Both the position numbers and the translations under genes were made by a program. Shown here piece after piece: positions 27,634 through 49,346 of a DNA stretch of 64,000 bases; the first letter of the stretch is position 1, and each line of letters opens with the position of its first letter. The notes beneath the pieces are model-generated. The model ran no database searches, was not told the origin of the DNA, and saw only the letters and a list, made by a program, of their open reading frames with translations. Source of the DNA: Oopsacas minuta (taxonomy: Eukaryota > Porifera > Hexactinellida > Lyssacinosida > Leucopsacidae); NCBI GenBank assembly GCA_024704765.1, contig JAKMXF010000312.1, positions 1 to 64,000 on the forward strand, read 5' to 3'.

Positions 27634-29056
27634 ATGAACTCTCTGATATCTAACAAGGAGTATGAGTTACATTTCTCTGACCCCTCACTCAACTCCGGTG
27701 TGTCTCTCTTCTATCTTAAACTTAATACAAGCTCCATGCGAGCTATCGAGCAGGTGATACAAGCTTTGAGCACCTCTAGGAATCCTGCTCCACCTCCAAT
27801 TAAGCTTGAGATAGGGGAACAACTGTCCGGTACTCTCACCCTCCCTCAAGTATGTCATAACTCCTCACCAATCAATTACTATATTTAATACAAACATACT
27901 CTTATAGATATCAGATGAAAGGGGACAGCCGTCCTGCTCAGGAACTGGCTGCTTCTCTATTTCCCTAGAGCCACAGAGGAAACCTATGGAGTTACTTCAC
28001 ACTTTAACCACATACCCTACTCACGAGGACAGGTCTCATATACCAGGACAGAGGAGAACATCTCTAGGGTACCTCCCTCCCACTCCTGACATATTCCTGA
28101 ATTTCCTTGGACCCATATCACATCGGATGAACATAAAGGCCACGACAGGGGAGACATTTGATAGAACCAGGTCACAGTTCAAACAATTAAATGAAAAATC
28201 AAAAGATTCAGCTGCCATCCAGCTGACTAACCTCCCTCCAGAAGGGGGGCAATCCAGGAGGAATAAGTTTGATTATTTTAGAGGGAGACAGCCCTACGCC
28301 AAGCCCTTCCAGGGCAGGAACCTATCTGCCAAGTTCCAGGCCCATAAACGGCACAATCTTACCAATGGGACCCTCTCTCCTACTCAGGAATCAATTCCTA
28401 AACGGCTTAAAGTCAGTTAGAATAATCGAGCTGTTAAATATATTTATTGTTTAATATAATCATAGGTCTGTAAGCTGATATCTCCTCCTATCGTCACGAG
28501 CACTAAGGAGACAGTTCCTGTCCCATCTATACCCAAGAGGGTGTCTCCTATTCAGAAGAAGCGACCCCTTCATTCCCCCTCTCCCCTTGCGAGCCCTGGA
28601 TCCTCTCCCGAGCCTCAGTCCAAGCGAATACGCAAGGAATCCTCTGGCTCCTCTCCTAAGAAACACAAGAAACCTCGATCAGGTCCCGAGACCATTCTCC
28701 CACCTGACACCCTCTTGGAGATCTCTAAGTTCCAGGAACAGTCATGCTCTTGGTCCGATCTCTACCCGGATATAATCTCCGCGGACATTCGGGCTTCCTA
28801 CAGACAGACATATGACAAGGACTTCTCTTCTTATCAGAAACTCAGAGAGAGCGTAGAAAGGGGAATGAGACAAATGACAGAGTACAAAGATAAACTCCTC
28901 CAGCTGGACTCCCAGAGTCCCGACCACAAGAAACTAAAGAAGAAAGCTACTCGCCTCTTCCACGAGAACAAAGAATTGAGGACAATGTTCTCATTCCTTC
29001 ACGACAAATTGTTCGTTGTCAAGAAACAAATTGAACTATTCGACAAATCTCACTGA
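27634..29056 (+). CDS. ELL: ELL-family RNA polymerase II elongation factor
   Basis: Three exons (27634-27849, 27908-28411, 28466-29056), 1,311 nt, 436 aa. The N-terminal part (EYELHFSDPSLNSGVSLFYL onward) matches the ELL N-terminal region. The middle is basic and rich in Ser/Pro. The C-terminal 110 residues form an occludin/ELL homology domain (YPDIISADIRASYRQTYDKD to KKQIELFDKSH). ELL raises Pol II elongation rate and joins super and little elongation complexes. An in-frame ATG lies 51 nt upstream, but MNSLISNKEYEL fits the family start better. A poly(A)-type AATAAA follows at 29076. Confidence 0.9.
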
Positions 29057-29640
29057 TTTCATTATTTTGTGAGAAAATAAATTTTAATATCTGGGGCCTT
29101 ATTAACTAAAATTCTTAAGTCAAATTCTTAGAATAATTCTAAGAAAAATATTTAGTGAGGTAAAGAGGACACTTAACTTATAATTTATTCTACTTTTCTA
29201 TGAAATTATAATCAATACGCATTTATTTACAAACAAGATTGTTCATCGCTTCAGACAATATGTTTGATTATCATATCCACATGTTGTAATACCCGCTATT
29301 GGGTGGGGCAATTATCTCATTAATGATAAATGAAGTATACAAGTAGAAGGATATTATTTTCTACTATGCGCATATCTTCTCAAAAAGCGATTGAAGTCGA
29401 ATGAATTGGCATAAATTTTATTAATCAATAGCAAGAATCAATCAAGTAGAATTACCCAATTCTAAGAATTATTCTAAGAATCCGTTAAGTATAGCCAACT
29501 TAAGAATTCTTAACGAAAACTAAGAATATTTCATGATTTCTAAGAATTATTCTTAGAAATACACTTAGAATTAAGTTAAGAATAATTCTTAGAATTTTAG
29601 TTAATAAGGCCCCAGAGACTATCCCTTATTTATTTAACAT
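29057..29640. other. ELL 3' region and spacer, mostly an inverted-repeat element
   Basis: Between the ELL stop and the GNAT-like frame. After a 34-bp 3'UTR segment with AATAAA it is almost entirely the inverted-repeat element at 29091-29615. No gene seen within it. Confidence 0.7.
29091..29615. mobile_element. MITE-like element with terminal inverted repeats
   Basis: The left end starts CTGGGGCCTTATTAACTAAA and the right end is its reverse complement, ending TTTAGTTAATAAGGCCCCAG. The terminal match is about 25-30 bp before gaps. Subterminal stretches are themselves self-complementary (AATTCTTAGAATAATTCTAAGAA-type, repeated near both ends). The interior has no transposase frame, so this is a non-autonomous, foldback or MITE type. 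No clear target-site duplication was found, so the superfamily is not assigned. Confidence 0.8.
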
Positions 29641-30487
29641 TATTTCCGCTAGTTCTGGCGGTTAGCGGTACCTGTGAGTTTAAATTTGAGGTATTACATG
29701 CCCCTGTTACTCCTGTCCTCTGCGAGGAGGTGATCACTTGTCTCCTTGGGTGGGGGGAGGCCTCGATAACGGACATCAGGATACGATTAACAGATAAATC
29801 GGAGAGGAGTAAAGATCTATTCTCGATTTGTAGAGACGGGTCTGGTAAGATCGTGAGTAATACCTGGATAGGATGGAATGGTAGACAGCCCCATGGAGAG
29901 AGGGTAGGACTGTTGGGTCACGTCTTCACACTTCCTGATCACAGATGCAAGGGTCTAGCTTCACAGGTAAGTCACTATCTCATCCATGGTCCAATCTATC
30001 AATTATAATATTATTTTAGGTGTCAAAACTAGCGCTAGAAGAATTCTACACTTCAGGAGGTCTCTGTTTGTTATTGGGGGTTGCTAACGAGTCTGCTCAT
30101 AGGATTTATTACAGATTAGGGTTCAGAGTAGTCACTGGGGGGCTGGATAGGGGAGAGAGCATGATGCTACATTCCAGACATTCCTCACCTCCTCAGACGT
30201 TGCTAGACAACTACTTCAATAAGACAGCCCCCGTGACGTATGAACCTGCTACAAGACACAATGTAGGGGACCTATGTCTCCTCTTCCAAAGGAGCAATCA
30301 GCTAATCAGTGACGAGCTATTCAAGCTGGGGGATCCCTTTGCAGCTGAGGAGGATTGTCTCACAATGTTCCTCCTCCAGGATTCTGGGAAAGTAACCGCC
30401 AGAATCTTATTGGTTGATTACCGAGTAGTCGGGATAGAATTGGAAATAGGGGATAGAAAATATTCTATTTATAGTAGCAAAAAATAA
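29640..30487 (+). CDS. GNAT-type acetyltransferase-like protein; 5' end unresolved
   Basis: Two exons, joined by an intron at 29967-30019, read in one frame to TAA at 30485-30487. A central segment has the acetyl-CoA-binding pattern HVFTLPDHRCKGLASQ, followed by LLLGVANESAHRIYYRLGF, as in GNAT N-acyltransferases. The frame stays open upstream into the right inverted repeat of the neighbouring element without any ATG: residues CEFKFEVLHAPVTPVLCEEV look genuinely coding and precede the first GTG at 29730. Either an upstream exon is missed, a non-ATG start is used, or the element displaced the original 5' end. Substrate unknown. Confidence 0.6.
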
Positions 30488-30624
30488 ATATCATAGCAAC
30501 CATATTCTAGTTAAGAATGTTATGTTAGATTAATGTATGTTAGTAGCTACAGAGCTCCAGACGCCTCTCGCACTGGAAAACAACAACTAAGGTATGCAAC
30601 TATTTTAGAATTCTATAAATAGAA

Positions 30625-31669
30625 CTAATCTTTCTGTGATTTTTCTTCGGATTCTGATTGATCAGCTGTTCTTATTGAACTAATCTTTCTTGGCGGGAGA
30701 CAGCTGATAATAGCTTCCTTCCAGTCTTTACAGCTGGAGTATCTAAAATTGAATAGTTACCATAGTTACGATCAGGAATGTAGATATTTCTATATCTTAC
30801 CTTAGTAAAATATCAAACACATGATTAATAGCTAGTACTGCTCTCCCCGATAACTCCACCACTTCATCTAGTCCTAGTCTCCCATGACTGAGTCCCATCT
30901 TATCTGCCCTCTCCAGACAGGCCCCCTTGTGCCTATTATGATCCAATAGACCTCCAATAACATAACACCTATCAGTTGATAGCTCTGTAATTAGATTAGA
31001 GCTATCAGCTGTTAAGTACGTAATGTGATTAGTTGAGAATACTTCTGTGATCTCCCCGTTATGTCTGTATATATCCCAGCTGGAGTGCTCAGGACATGAT
31101 CTTGCTAGGGTATCGATAACACCGTTAGAGTACCCAAATATGTGTAGCTGTAATGGAGAGGGACTACTCCTGTTAGAAGAGTAACAGTACTTTATTTGTT
31201 TGGCTAATCCCTCTCTTTCCCGCTCATTCATCAGCTGATTATATGTACAATCTATAGCTACATTAATCTTACTAGACATGACGTCACTCATTAGTGTCCT
31301 CCTTGTCTTAACACCTGCCTCCCTCTTGTTCCTGTTCCTCCTCTTTTTCTCCTCTCTCCTCTTCTCCCTTTGTCTGTTCCTGTTCCTCTCCCATCTCTTT
31401 TCTCTCTTAGCCCTTTTAGACAACTTGACAGGTGGTTCCTTTGTGCCACTATCCACATCTTCTGTAATTGGTTCTGGTACACTTTTCACACCTATAATTG
31501 GTTCTGGTACACTTTTCACACCTATAATTGGTTCTGGTTCTGTATCCTTTTTCTCTAGGATACATGACTCATCTTTTAATACTTCTATTGTGCCACTATT
31601 CACAATTTCTGTAGGTGGTTCCTTGATGCCACAATTCTCCGCTGTAGTATCTGTATATTTGCTAGCCAT
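30625..31669 (-). CDS. TRMT10A: TRM10-family tRNA m1G9 methyltransferase
   Basis: Two exons (31669-30801, 30742-30625), 987 nt, 328 aa. The N-terminal 120 residues are low complexity: acidic, with two-and-a-half copies of EPIIGVKSVP, then a lysine/arginine-rich stretch typical of TRM10 N-termini. The catalytic SPOUT part includes NVAIDCTYNQLMNEREREGL, HITYLTADSSN, CYVIGGLLDHNRHKG (cofactor loop) and KDWKEAIISCLPPRK. The enzyme methylates N1 of the purine at position 9 of cytosolic tRNAs. The A versus B paralogue cannot be told. Its ATG is 18 bp from a divergent ORF. Confidence 0.93.
31468..31540. repeat. 30-bp tandem repeat inside the TRM10 gene
   Basis: The segment reading ACACTTTTCACACCTATAAT plus TGGTTCTGGT on the plus strand occurs twice in full with a partial third copy. 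It is in frame and adds ten-residue units (EPIIGVKSVP) to the disordered N-terminus. Confidence 0.9.
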
Positions 31670-31687
31670 AAATACTCTAATTATATA

Positions 31688-32140
31688 ATGGTGAATTACA
31701 CCCGTTATTCTACTAGGTTGTCTGAACCCTCTCCGAGGAGACTGGTCCTATTCTCCCGCCGCTCTCCTCCCTCCCCTCCCCCTGGGGTAGTCTCACACCC
31801 CTTCTCCTACCCTGATCCCCTCGCAGACCCTACAGATAACCCGATCATTCACAGGGTCCAGGAGTTCAGGCGTCTACAGAGTGAGACAATAGCCTTCGAG
31901 GTCCGTAAGAGAAGACCTAACCTTTTTAATGATACCAGACCTAAGATCAGACCCTCCTCTGCCAGTGGACCCAGGAGATCAACTCCTAAGCCCGTTCATG
32001 TCTCCTCAAATCAATCCAGTCCCTCTAAACCTGTCAGACCCAATTCAGCTAGACAGCTGAGGCCCAGGTCCGCTAGGGGACATAAGACAGGTACCCCTGT
32101 GAAGATTAGTTCCCCTCCTAAACAGAAGAACAGATATTGA
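31688..32140 (+). CDS. Basic Ser/Pro/Arg-rich orphan protein
   Basis: Single-exon frame of 150 aa with high Arg, Ser and Pro. Repeated RPxSAR-type segments occur (IRPSSASGPRR, VRPNSARQLRPRSARG). A short predicted helix-like stretch lies at IIHRVQEFRRLQSETIAFEVRKRRP. No domain is recognised; the composition resembles some microtubule or axonemal proteins, but that is only an impression. It diverges from the TRM10 gene with just 18 bp between the two ATGs, so the promoters must overlap the other gene or its 5'UTR. Confidence 0.55.
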   Translation: MVNYTRYSTRLSEPSPRRLVLFSRRSPPSPPPGVVSHPFSYPDPLADPTDNPIIHRVQEFRRLQSETIAFEVRKRRPNLFNDTRPKIRPSSASGPRRSTPKPVHVSSNQSSPSKPVRPNSARQLRPRSARGHKTGTPVKISSPPKQKNRY

Positions 32141-32266
32141 ATTAATTTTGCATTTCATTCAACCTTTATCGTTACTAAGAAGAATCGTTAAATTTCTAAG
32201 AGAATAACAATTATGTTCATTTTTAGTATATTTATTGTAAAAAATATTTGTTTATGAGAGGTTAGC

Positions 32267-43149
<10,883 letters not shown>

Positions 43150-43417
43150 ACAACGACAACAACAATCAAACTAACAAACTAACAAGTTGCTTGTCTTAAA
43201 TCAGCTTAGATCTCTTCTCAAAGTTTATAAATATTTGTTATGCGTTCATTCACTCACTCAGCATTCCGATGATGGTTGTCATGGATATAGCATATTTATT
43301 ATTTGTTGTTTGAAAATGCTATAATAAAGTGTCCCGCTATCAGCTGACCCCTGAGTACCTCTCTTAACGATTCTTATTGTTATTATTTACAAATACCTTA
43401 GCAATAGATTGGTAACC

Positions 43418-44644
43418 ATGGCTAGTGAATGTAATAGTGGATTATTTAACACCTGTGACAGGATGGAGGGTATAGGGTGTCTGTCTAGCCCCCATTCTGG
43501 AAATTCTAGTACCACCTGCTCACAGACAGGGTGCGGGGGGCAGTTGGATCGGGGAGAGGTATTACCCAATAAGGACAAATTCGATCTACACGAATGGATG
43601 AGATGTGTATTTCTTGATGATGTTGATGAAGTGAGTTATTTCATATTTTTATTTTCCAATAACTTTCTCAAAAATATTGGTTTCTAGGAAGAGATACAGA
43701 GGTATGTGTGTTTATTCACCAGAGAGGGTGTTAACTCCCCCAGGGTACTGAACCTCCTGACAGATGAGGACCTTAAGAATGAGCTAAAGATTAAATTAGG
43801 ACACAGGAGACTGCTCCTTAACGCTATTTCTAATTTCCCTGTTACATCAGCTTGTAGAGATTCCAATGGTAAGGAATGGTAACTAGGATATAGACTGATA
43901 TTCTATTGGTTAATATTATTCTATTTATAGCAACAGCATGTATGGTAGATCTAGAAATGAGCTGTGATCATCTGGACTATTCTGGAGGTATATGCTCTAT
44001 GGGGGTAACTGAGTGTAAACTGAAGGCTAAGAAATCTGACAGAGCTTTACGCAAGTTATTGTTATTGTTTATTTCTTTATTGTTTATACATATTATTGTT
44101 CTTACAGAGAGGAACACAAATGATTTTCAGCTAAGATTGGATCTAAGAGCTGATAAACCTGTACAGAGGAACGATATGCAGCAAATGAAGTTAGAAGCAT
44201 TCATGTCACGTGAGTACTTAGTTGTTTACTTTTTTGTTTGCTTGTTTATTTGTTTACTTGTCTACAGGTGTAACACAATCCTATCCTGGGTGTGAAGTGG
44301 TTAATGAGATGAACATAAAGTGCTCTATCTGTCAGAAAGTTATCAAACTAAACAATCTCAGATGTATGGAGAATTTTGATAGACGTTAGTTACTATTTTT
44401 AAGAAGAATTTACACTATTTTGTGATTAATCATGTTTTCACACCTTTGGTTTGACCCAATAGATCATGTCCCATCTGCTATTGAGGTGTTAAATCGCCCG
44501 CAGCTGTCATATATTACTATTTTTAGATCATATGATGTGCAGTCAGAAGAGATTCTCCCCCTACATAACAAACTACAGCATGAGCTGTCAGCAGTCCCTC
44601 CCCCGGTACACACAATCCCTGATGTGTCCTACGTCGCAATCTGA
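43418..44644 (+). CDS. SAM-domain protein with a CxxC...HH motif, orphan
   Basis: About five exons; first three 43418-43630, 43688-43868, 43931-~44053. The N-terminal 40 residues are Ser/Thr/Cys/Gly-rich. A SAM-like helical bundle follows (KFDLHEWMRCVFLDDVDEEE, then VNSPRVLNLLTDEDLKNELKI, KLGHRRLLLNAI). Further on is a possible zinc-binding segment, CSICQKVIKLNNLRCMENFD followed by RHH. The C-terminal 60 residues look globular. SAM domains mediate oligomer or protein/RNA contacts; no specific family is recognised. It sits 268 bp after Furry on the same strand. The third donor is non-obvious and was set by phase. Confidence 0.65.
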
Positions 44645-44927
44645 CCTCAACATGTCCTCTCTCCCAGGGGTACCTCTACAATGTCCAATAACAATGATCC
44701 CAATATGTACCGATGTGAAGCCTGATTGTACGTGAACTGATTCTCTTCTATTCTTTTCTATATATCAGCTGTTCAATTGTATATTATAGTTTATTCTAAT
44801 ATACACATTTCAATGCGTTGCTATAGTTACTGATCGGGATGCTATCTTAGATATTATATTCCACATTCCACACCGTTGCTATAGAAACACAATACTGTTA
44901 GATTGATTGTTATAAGTAGAACAGCTG

Positions 44928-47587
44928 ATGTCTGCTAAATCTATTCGTGAGTATCCTAGAATAAACTTCTACAGACCCCACGATGATTTTTACACCTCTC
45001 CGCCTCACCGTGGGGGCAAGTGGCACAGGTCTAGAGGACGGAAGGAGACAGGACACAATTTTCACAGATCCTTATATGAAATATGTCTCATTAACTTAGT
45101 AGTACAATCAAAGCATCTGATTGGTCATATAAATATATTACCAGAAGCTCTGTTATGTGATTTCTACGGAGCTGTTAGTTATTTAATACTTCCATTATAT
45201 GTATATATTCACACCTTATAGTTCCAAATTCATATAGTTACATCAGTGTAACAGGGCATGTAAGAAGACAGATTTCAAGAATATTCTAACCGATCAGCTG
45301 TCAGACTTAGATGTACTACACAGACTATTGAAGGCAGAACACAGGAGGTACTAGCATTCCATACGCTAATCTTTGTAACTAGGCAGATTATTTCCTGTAG
45401 GAGTATTTTATATGGACCCATCCAGTTCCTCTGTTCTGAGACCATAGGGTACTTGGATCGCCTCATGTCCTCTTTTTCAAATATGTGTATAGCAGAGGAA
45501 GGATACATTTCTGACACCTGGAGGATGGAGCAAGTGGTCTCCTACGGGGTGTTGCTAGGTCAGCTGTTACAAGAAATAGGATGGTATAGAGCAGCTAGTG
45601 ACGTCATAAGATGTGTAATTAGATTAATTATTCCTGAAACCTCTATAAGACAGAAAGAGCTATTTATTGACACAGGATCAAGGTTATTGTTGTTTATTTG
45701 TTTATTTGTTTGTTGTTTATTTCTATGTGCATAGACTCATGCACTGTCTATCCTGTGACTGTAAGTTCTCAGAGGCTCAGGGGCTAGAGGCAAGATGTCT
45801 CCAATACATAGATCAGCTGACTAATCAGAATATAGAGATACACCATCTAGCTGTAATTCATGCTAGGCTAGCTGCTATGAATGACATTCTTTGTAACTAT
45901 TCCGTTGCTAAGAGATGGGCTCTCAAGGCTCTGGAATGTGTTAGTCTACAACTTCCTGTTAAGTCAATCGTGTTTGTGTTTGGGCAAGCTTCTAAGTCCT
46001 GTATCGTCTCTAAACTGTTCAGGAAAGCTGAATCAATAGCCAGGGGAGCTGTTAATATATCAAGGTATAGTATATGATTAATCTTAACACCTTTAGTTAC
46101 GTATTAATTATACTTTCTAGTTTATACTGCGGGACTAGTGACCCTGTGTATTCAGATGCTCTAATGCATTTGGGATACTGTAATCTGTCTATTGATCTTA
46201 CATCTGCAGCTGTAACTTGTTTTGAGGTTGGTTACATTATATACTTATTGTTGTCTTGTTTATATGTATAAATTAACACCTCAGAGAGCTCACACGATTA
46301 GAGAAGAAATATTTGGAGAGAATTGTGTACAGTCAGCATTTTGTCATGAAGACTTGGCTTACTCACTATATGTTAAGAATTATTTGGAAGGCTTCTTCTC
46401 CACAGCTCTGTAAGTTATTTATTTGTTTGTTTGTTTGTTTGTTTGTTTACTTAATTTGTTAACTAGTAAACATGCAGAGCTATCAATATCCACATTCCTT
46501 GAATCACTAGGAGACGATCATCTAATCACAGCCTCTGCTCGTCGAGTTAAAGGTATACATATCTAATACGTTACTATGGCTACACTAAGGTAATTATGCT
46601 ATTTCTATAGCTCTAATACAGGAAGAGATAGCTATTGACTCTAAAGACGATAGCAATAGACGGAAACTGTTAAACGATGCTCTCTCCCTCCATCTAGGCT
46701 CCCTGAAGCTGACAGTGTAAGTGATACATTGTGACACAATTCTAACACCATACGACACAATTTACTGTAATATAACACAATCTATATTTGCATTAAATAC
46801 ATTAGAAGAGTATACTTCTTTTGTTATTTGATAACACCTTATAACTGTTGCTATAATCTAATTAACCCCTCGCCAGGATGGCTTTCGGAGAGGACTCAGT
46901 CCCTACAGCTAAACACTACGGTAACCTCGGTAGACTATATCAGAGTCTGAAAGAATTTCAGGTCAGTCATTTCTGTAATAATATTATACTATTATTGATA
47001 CTATTAATAGAAAGCTGAGAAGTACCACAAGGACGCTATTAGGATCAAAGAGAAGCATCTGGGTCCTGACGTGAGTACATATGATTAATCTACACCCCAT
47101 GAGTAACAAATATGTACCCTATAGGACTACGAAGTTGGTCTATCGGTTGGACATCTAGCAGCTCTCTACTGTTACGATATGGAAAAGTTCCGTCTAGCCG
47201 AGCCTCTCTACTTCCGGTCGATACAAATAGGACTTAAACTGTTCGGGGAAGGATTCTCAGGTCTAGAATTTGATTACAGAGGACTGATACATCTTTACAA
47301 GAAAACTGGTTAGCATAGCTCTTATGTTGCTATGGTTACGATGTGTTATAAATGGAATATGTGTAGGAGATTTCACGAACAGAATGAAGTTCGTGTCTAA
47401 ATTCGATGAGTACAGATTTAAGCGGGACCAGGTGTCAGAGAAAGGGGCAACCAAGGAGGACACAGAGCCTCTCTCCCTCTTGGACACTTTAGAGGTGTTA
47501 CAATCCGGTCCACACACCCAAGGGGACCTGGACCAACCAATGGAGACCTCTGAGAGTATTTTAAACTATATAATGTCTCAAGATTAA
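44928..47587 (+). CDS. APPBP2: APPBP2 (PAT1), TPR-type CRL2 substrate receptor
   Basis: About ten or more exons. The N-terminal part (SLYEICLINLVVQSKHLIGH...PEALLCDFYGAV) aligns with the APPBP2 N-terminus, and the C-terminal half is diagnostic: AKHYGNLGRLYQSLKEFQKA, DDYEVGLSVGHLAALYCYDM, KLFGEGFSGLEFDYRGLIHL. The TPR-like helical repeats are visible throughout. In vertebrates APPBP2 binds the APP basolateral signal and serves as a receptor of the CUL2 E3 ligase in C-degron recognition. GAACAG ends 3 nt before the ATG. Internal junctions were not all fixed; the 45.2-45.4 kb exons are the least certain. Confidence 0.88.
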
Positions 47588-47733
47588 TACCAGCTGTCTT
47601 TTTGAATTATTGGGACAATTCTATTGACATTAATATTCAGGATTATGTCACATATGTATACATTAACACCTTATATTCCGGTTACAGATAAGAGGACAGG
47701 TTGTACCATTATTTGTAGCTATAAACAGATTTA

Positions 47734-49113
47734 ATGGACCCATCCATGGTACAACAGCTACAGTCTGAGGTTGGTCTGTTGGTCAGAGAGCTCAAGGAGC
47801 GGGACAGAGAGCTCAATAGTATGGTACTGTCACATCAGCAACAACAGGCATGTTGGAACAAGGACAGAGAGGTTGTTATGTTCCTCAGGGATCAGCTGTC
47901 TCTAGCAGAGGAAAGGAACCTAGCAACGGACAGGGAGCTTAGGAGTTCACAGGTATGTATCTCTAGTATGTTGGATTAGGTATATAACCAGAACTAATTA
48001 TAGGTGTTAGTTACAGAATATGAGAAAGATCTGGAGACAGAGAGGGCAGAGAGGTGTCGATTGGACCAGAGGGTACAAGAGGCTCGGACACAAATTACAG
48101 AGCTAGAGAGTACTATAGAGAAGGAGATGGCAGGGAAAGAGCAGCTGATTCAATCCCTGCAATCAGCTGATAGTAGAATTGCAGAGTTGTCTAGCAACGA
48201 GATCCAAATGAAGAAGGCTATAAAACAAACATTAGAAGGTTAGTATAATTATATTATTTACAGCTGATTTAATTTGATAATTAGGCGCCGAATCCTTGGA
48301 ACAAGACCTCCAGGATAAGGTGTCCTGCCTGGAGGAACTGGGACTGATTAGAGGAGAGAATGAACAGCTGAGAGAGGAGGCTAACGCTAGTAGAGACAGG
48401 TGTATACAGCTATCTAATCAGCTGGAGGGTGTGACGAGGGAGTTTGAGAGAGAGAGGGAAATTTCTGTGAATACTCAGTCAAAGTTGAATAAGTAGATAA
48501 TATTATACTAAATGTATATGTGCAGGTGTTAAGTGGTGTGATTTATAGTAATGTGTCTACTCTTGAGAAACAGCTGGAGGTGTATAGGACAGCTGAGGAG
48601 AGGAAGACACATCTCCTATCATCTTATAGGACCAAACAAGAGAGATTAGAGAACGAGCTGAGGTGTTTGAGAGAAGAGACAGGTAGATACAATTCTAATG
48701 GGTCTGTACCCTTACAGGTGCTTAATCATGTATGTACAAGTGTACCCTCCTTTATATCGTATTTATAGAATAGAACAGATCTGATTTCTCCTCATAAACC
48801 TACACGAGACCTCTCTCCCTCTAGTCCAATCAAATTAGAGAGTCATCCTCACCCCCTGCGGATACGAGACGATCCCTTCCCCACTCCCTCTAGTCCCGTG
48901 TCTCCCTGTCTCATGAGACCATGTACTCTGGAGATTATCCAGGATGTGGATGAGACCGATTTAGTTATGTCCCAAGAAGTAGACAGAGTAGCAGCTTCTT
49001 TAGAACTCAAGTTGGATACCATTCTACATTCCATAGATCCACCTAGGTCTCCATGTCAACATAACTCCCTATCTGCTATTCCAGAAGAAGAATTAGAAAT
49101 TAGAATAACTTAA
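47734..49113 (+). CDS. Coiled-coil protein, unidentified
   Basis: Five or six exons (47734-47952, 48004-48238, 48285-~48493, ~48548-48717, 48769-49113). The first 330 or so residues are a nearly continuous heptad coiled coil rich in Glu, Leu, Gln and Arg (QQLQSEVGLLVRELKERDRE onward). The last 110 are a Ser/Pro-rich tail ending PEEELEIRIT. The 48.49 kb junction has an ambiguous donor (GTAGAT or GTGAAT) and acceptor. The coiled coil suggests a cytoskeletal or centrosomal scaffold, but I cannot name the family. Confidence 0.6.
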
Positions 49114-49346
49114 CTCGAATTACTTGTCACGTCAAATTTTTAATCATATATTCAGATAATTAATTACATATTTCGACATCTATCCTGTTACTAAGGAGCA
49201 TTAGGTAACGATAGTTCCGATTGTTCACACCTTTATGATGCAAAGGCGATTTACATTTCTATTTTACTAATTCCTCTTACTCTGCATTACCCAATCAGAT
49301 TGCTCTCTTATTGGTATATATTACATAAACATTTTAGAACATATAA

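Noticed and set aside
31278-31688. 136-codon plus-strand ORF rich in Leu, Phe and Ser
   Set aside because: Reverse complement of the Lys/Arg/Glu-rich N-terminus of the TRM10 gene, which has better support.
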